Origin: Bacteroidota bacterium
GTDB taxonomy: Bacteria > Bacteroidota > Bacteroidia > B-17B0 > Aurantibacillaceae
DNA: 64,000 bases
Direction of reading: 5' to 3'
Assembly (NCBI GenBank): GCA_030692515.1
Contig: JAUXZS010000024.1
Coordinates: 372,001-436,000 of the forward strand
A program made the position numbers and the translations under genes. Below, one piece after another: positions 61,538 to 64,000 of this stretch (the first letter of the stretch is position 1; each line of letters begins with the position of its first letter). The notes below the pieces were generated by a model. It was not told where the DNA came from. It saw only the letters and a program-made list of their open reading frames with translations, and made no database searches.

Positions 61538-63802
61538 ATGAACATTAAAAAAATATTAGTCATATTCAGTATCCTTTTTGTATTCGCACAAAGTAATTTT
61601 GCTCAAGGCGTTTTACCTTATACCCAAGATAATATTTGCTTAGATCAATTAATTACAGTTAACAATTCATCAATAGCGCCTTCTTATCCGAAAAATCTTG
61701 TTGTTCAGGATTTAAATAATGATGGAAAAAAAGAAGTAATTGTGGCAGATGCAAATTTAAACGTAATTAAAATTTACAGTTTTAATTCTAGCACAGCAAC
61801 ATTTTCTTTAATGAATTATTTTAACGTACCCGGAAGTGGATTTAGTGCAGGTACCGGAAAATTTCAAGCTATAGGTGTTGGCAATTTTTCGGGTGACGCG
61901 TTACTTGATGTTGTTTTTACAACAAGCGATACTATATTTGTTTTTAAACAAAATGCTACTCCAAGTTTTAATTTTTCTTTGTTAAATCAAATTGGTATTC
62001 CTAGCAATTTTGTTAATCAAGAACACTACTTAGTTACAGATAACATCAACAACAATGGATTTGATGAATTTTATTTAATAAGTTCAAGTACCGCGTTTGG
62101 TCCAGGAGTAACTATTATTCCATACTTAAGTATTTCCAGCAATTTTATCCAAACTACTCCTTATACAATTTTTAAAAGTGCTGGTTCTTTAATAAATCAA
62201 TCGCTCGAAATAAGTATAGGTAATGTTAAAGCGGATGTTGATGGATTAAAAGATTTAATGATAACCTACAGTGCGGTAAAAGACTCTGTCTTTTTTCTAG
62301 ATAATAATTCCGCCATAACTAATATTATTCTTAATCCAATTCCTCTATATATTGCACCAACAATTACTTTAACTCCCGATTTTTCCATTACAAGTTCAGA
62401 AATGGCAGATGTTAATGGCGATAGCAAATTAGATTTTTTATTTTATGGAAATTCTTTATTAAGCGGCGATAAAATGGTTGTTTGTATTGGCTTAAACGCA
62501 TTTTTTTTAACCCCACAAATAACGCTTCAGGCTCCGGGTATTAAAATTAATGATTTTAAAATAAAAGATATTAATAACGATAACATTCCAGATTTTGTTG
62601 CTGTAGGAAATTACACTCTTTCAACATTTTCAGGCATGGTGATTTTTCCGGGAAATTCTACAACTTCATATTTTGATGCACCAACAACAATTACATTTAC
62701 AAATAACAGCTTAAGACCCGACGAATTACAAATTGCAGATCTTGATAACAATGGAGTTAATGATATTTTAATTAAACCTTGGAAAGCAAATTTAGATAAA
62801 ACCTATTTGATCCCTAACTTTTCATTTAAGGTGAATGTTAGCGCAACACCCTCAGTTGTCTGTAGCGCATTAGCTGCAACATTAACTGCTATTAATACTT
62901 CCACTTCAACAAATTATAATTGGGAATTTGTTCCTACCAGTTCCGTTGTATCAACCAGTTCAACTTTCACAACAATTACTACTGGCAATTATGTTGCATC
63001 CCTAGATATTGACATGTATTCAAATTATACATGCACGCAAAAATCAGACACACTAAATATTATTTCTGGCAACCCTGTGATATCAATATCTACTGGAAAT
63101 AATTTAACTGTATGTTATGGCAATACAATTTCTGCGACCGCCGCAGGTGCCGCAACTTATTTATGGACATCGCCAACCAATTCGAATCTATCAACAAGTC
63201 CAACTTTTTCTGACCAAAGCTTATCAGCAGTAACGTATACCGTTGAAGGCACTCTATTAAACGGCTGCAAAGGAACAAACACTTTAAACATAAACTTATT
63301 TCCACCAAACATCGACAACATTTCTGCTTCAAAAAACCCAGCCTGCCCAGGAGATAAAATTACTTTAAGTTTTCCATCGGCTATATCTCACACTTGGAGT
63401 ACAACCGAAATGAGTTCAACAATATCCATAACACCGAGTACTGCCACAGACTATCAATTAAATTTTACAGATATAAATGGCTGCAAATCTTCAAAAAGCA
63501 TAAGAATAGAGGTTGACCCAAATTGTGGCCCAGTAATTTACCATGGCATAACAATAAACGGAGACGGTGTAAATGATGTTTTTACAATTGATAATATTGA
63601 AAATTATAAAGGTAACAGTGTTTCCATTTTTAATCGTTGGGGTAAAGAAATATTTAACACAACTAATTACGATAACAAAAATAATTATTGGCCAACTCAA
63701 GAGCATCTTAAAAATTTAACACCATCAACTTATTTTTATGTGATAAATTTTGGCGACAATAGCGAAATACAAAAAGGCTGGGTTGAATTAATAAAAAACT
63801 AA
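61538..63802 (+). CDS. FG-GAP/VCBS-repeat surface protein with T9SS type B sorting domain
   Basis: The 754-residue protein has a signal peptide (ILVIFSILFVFAQSNFAQ). It carries a seven-bladed propeller-like series of FG-GAP/VCBS units with Ca-binding-type loops (VQDLNNDGKKEVIVADANLN, MADVNGDSKLDFLFYGNSLL, IKDINNDNIPDFVAVGN, IADLDNNGVNDILIKPWKAN). Ig-like/PKD domains follow (about 430-665), then the type B sorting domain: VIYHGITINGDGVNDVFTID, NSVSIFNRWGKEIFNTTNYD, STYFYVINFGDNSEIQKGWV. The sorting domain is close to that of the previous protein, so the two are relatives by tandem duplication of at least this end. It is followed directly (TAATG overlap or 5 bases) by the PorP/SprF-like gene. 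Confidence 0.88.
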   Translation: MNIKKILVIFSILFVFAQSNFAQGVLPYTQDNICLDQLITVNNSSIAPSYPKNLVVQDLNNDGKKEVIVADANLNVIKIYSFNSSTATFSLMNYFNVPGSGFSAGTGKFQAIGVGNFSGDALLDVVFTTSDTIFVFKQNATPSFNFSLLNQIGIPSNFVNQEHYLVTDNINNNGFDEFYLISSSTAFGPGVTIIPYLSISSNFIQTTPYTIFKSAGSLINQSLEISIGNVKADVDGLKDLMITYSAVKDSVFFLDNNSAITNIILNPIPLYIAPTITLTPDFSITSSEMADVNGDSKLDFLFYGNSLLSGDKMVVCIGLNAFFLTPQITLQAPGIKINDFKIKDINNDNIPDFVAVGNYTLSTFSGMVIFPGNSTTSYFDAPTTITFTNNSLRPDELQIADLDNNGVNDILIKPWKANLDKTYLIPNFSFKVNVSATPSVVCSALAATLTAINTSTSTNYNWEFVPTSSVVSTSSTFTTITTGNYVASLDIDMYSNYTCTQKSDTLNIISGNPVISISTGNNLTVCYGNTISATAAGAATYLWTSPTNSNLSTSPTFSDQSLSAVTYTVEGTLLNGCKGTNTLNINLFPPNIDNISASKNPACPGDKITLSFPSAISHTWSTTEMSSTISITPSTATDYQLNFTDINGCKSSKSIRIEVDPNCGPVIYHGITINGDGVNDVFTIDNIENYKGNSVSIFNRWGKEIFNTTNYDNKNNYWPTQEHLKNLTPSTYFYVINFGDNSEIQKGWVELIKN

Positions 63803-63807
63803 TGACA

Positions 63808-64000
63808 ATGAAAAAATATCTTCTACTAATTTTAAGTTTTGTTTTTACACTAGTTTGTAAATCTCAGCAAGACCCACAATACAATCTTTACCAATTTAAT
63901 CAAATGGTTATTAATCCCGCTTATGCCGGAGCCAGAGATGGTCTATCTGTTGTAGCATCGGTTCGTAATCAATGGGCTGGTTTTGATGGCTCACCAAAAA
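63808..64000 (+). CDS. PorP/SprF family outer-membrane protein, 3' partial
   Basis: The frame runs off the right edge. The visible 64 residues start with a signal peptide (MKKYLLLILSFVFTLVCKSQ), then the family hallmark QDPQYNLYQFNQMVINPAYA and SVRNQWAGFDGSPK. An in-frame ATG two codons earlier, at 63802, overlaps the preceding stop as TAATG and would couple translation. A PorP/SprF gene directly after a type B-sorted cargo gene is the arrangement seen for sprB-sprF, where the partner is needed for export or attachment of that cargo. Confidence 0.88.
   Translation, partial: MKKYLLLILSFVFTLVCKSQQDPQYNLYQFNQMVINPAYAGARDGLSVVASVRNQWAGFDGSPK

Overview
The window is about 64 kb of an AT-rich chromosome from a member of the Bacteroidota. 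This assignment rests on several features: type IX secretion (T9SS) and gliding genes (gldJ, porU, porV, PorP/SprF-like proteins), proteins ending in T9SS type A and type B sorting domains, a CarboxypepD_reg-type TonB-dependent receptor, the long form of ispG, and promoter -7 boxes of the TAnnTTTG type. I read it as a free-living Flavobacteriales-like or related lineage; the genus cannot be fixed from the sequence alone. Coding density is high. I see no phage, insertion sequence, CRISPR array or rRNA.

Layout, 0-24 kb. A PD40-repeat protein runs in from the left edge and converges on a T9SS type A cargo gene. Next comes a minus-strand metal-type TonB receptor locus in which small His/Cys proteins lie on both sides of the receptor and lipoprotein genes. 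It is followed by yidC, a dicarboxylate/amino-acid symporter and murF, and then by the core T9SS block. In that block a PorP/SprF-like gene and gldJ read leftward, while porU and porV read rightward from the same intergenic region. A peptide-binding lipoprotein, a low-molecular-weight phosphatase, an unknown protein and a deoxyhypusine-synthase-like gene follow.

24-40 kb. A 500-bp non-coding island carries GTCCC/GGGAC palindromes and a diverged 80-bp duplication. It is followed by ispG, a GH92 alpha-mannosidase with a FucP-type sugar transporter, an rRNA-type methyltransferase, a 7TM-SpoIIE phosphatase and a TerB-like protein. A TetR-controlled efflux locus comes next. Its first gene fuses an ABC exporter membrane domain directly to a complete HlyD-type adaptor, with no ATPase domain; TolC, a CutA-like protein and a YceI-like protein follow.

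40-48 kb holds the most intriguing locus. A CbbR/CmpR-like LysR regulator is divergent from nine tightly spaced plus-strand genes: two small membrane proteins, isocitrate dehydrogenase, two paralogous small proteins, a DUF6671 protein, a dihydroorotase-like protein lacking key metal ligands, a carbonic-anhydrase-like protein with an altered metal motif, and an SbtA bicarbonate transporter. I infer an inorganic-carbon-linked metabolic module.

48-64 kb. This part contains tRNA-Ser(UGA), a GWxTD-domain protein, a family 2 glycosyltransferase, a sodium:solute symporter, recR, a TPR-SpoIIE phosphatase, clpB, and a surface-protein operon. The operon encodes a repeat-rich secreted protein and two proteins with type B sorting domains, and it ends in a PorP/SprF-like gene cut by the right edge.
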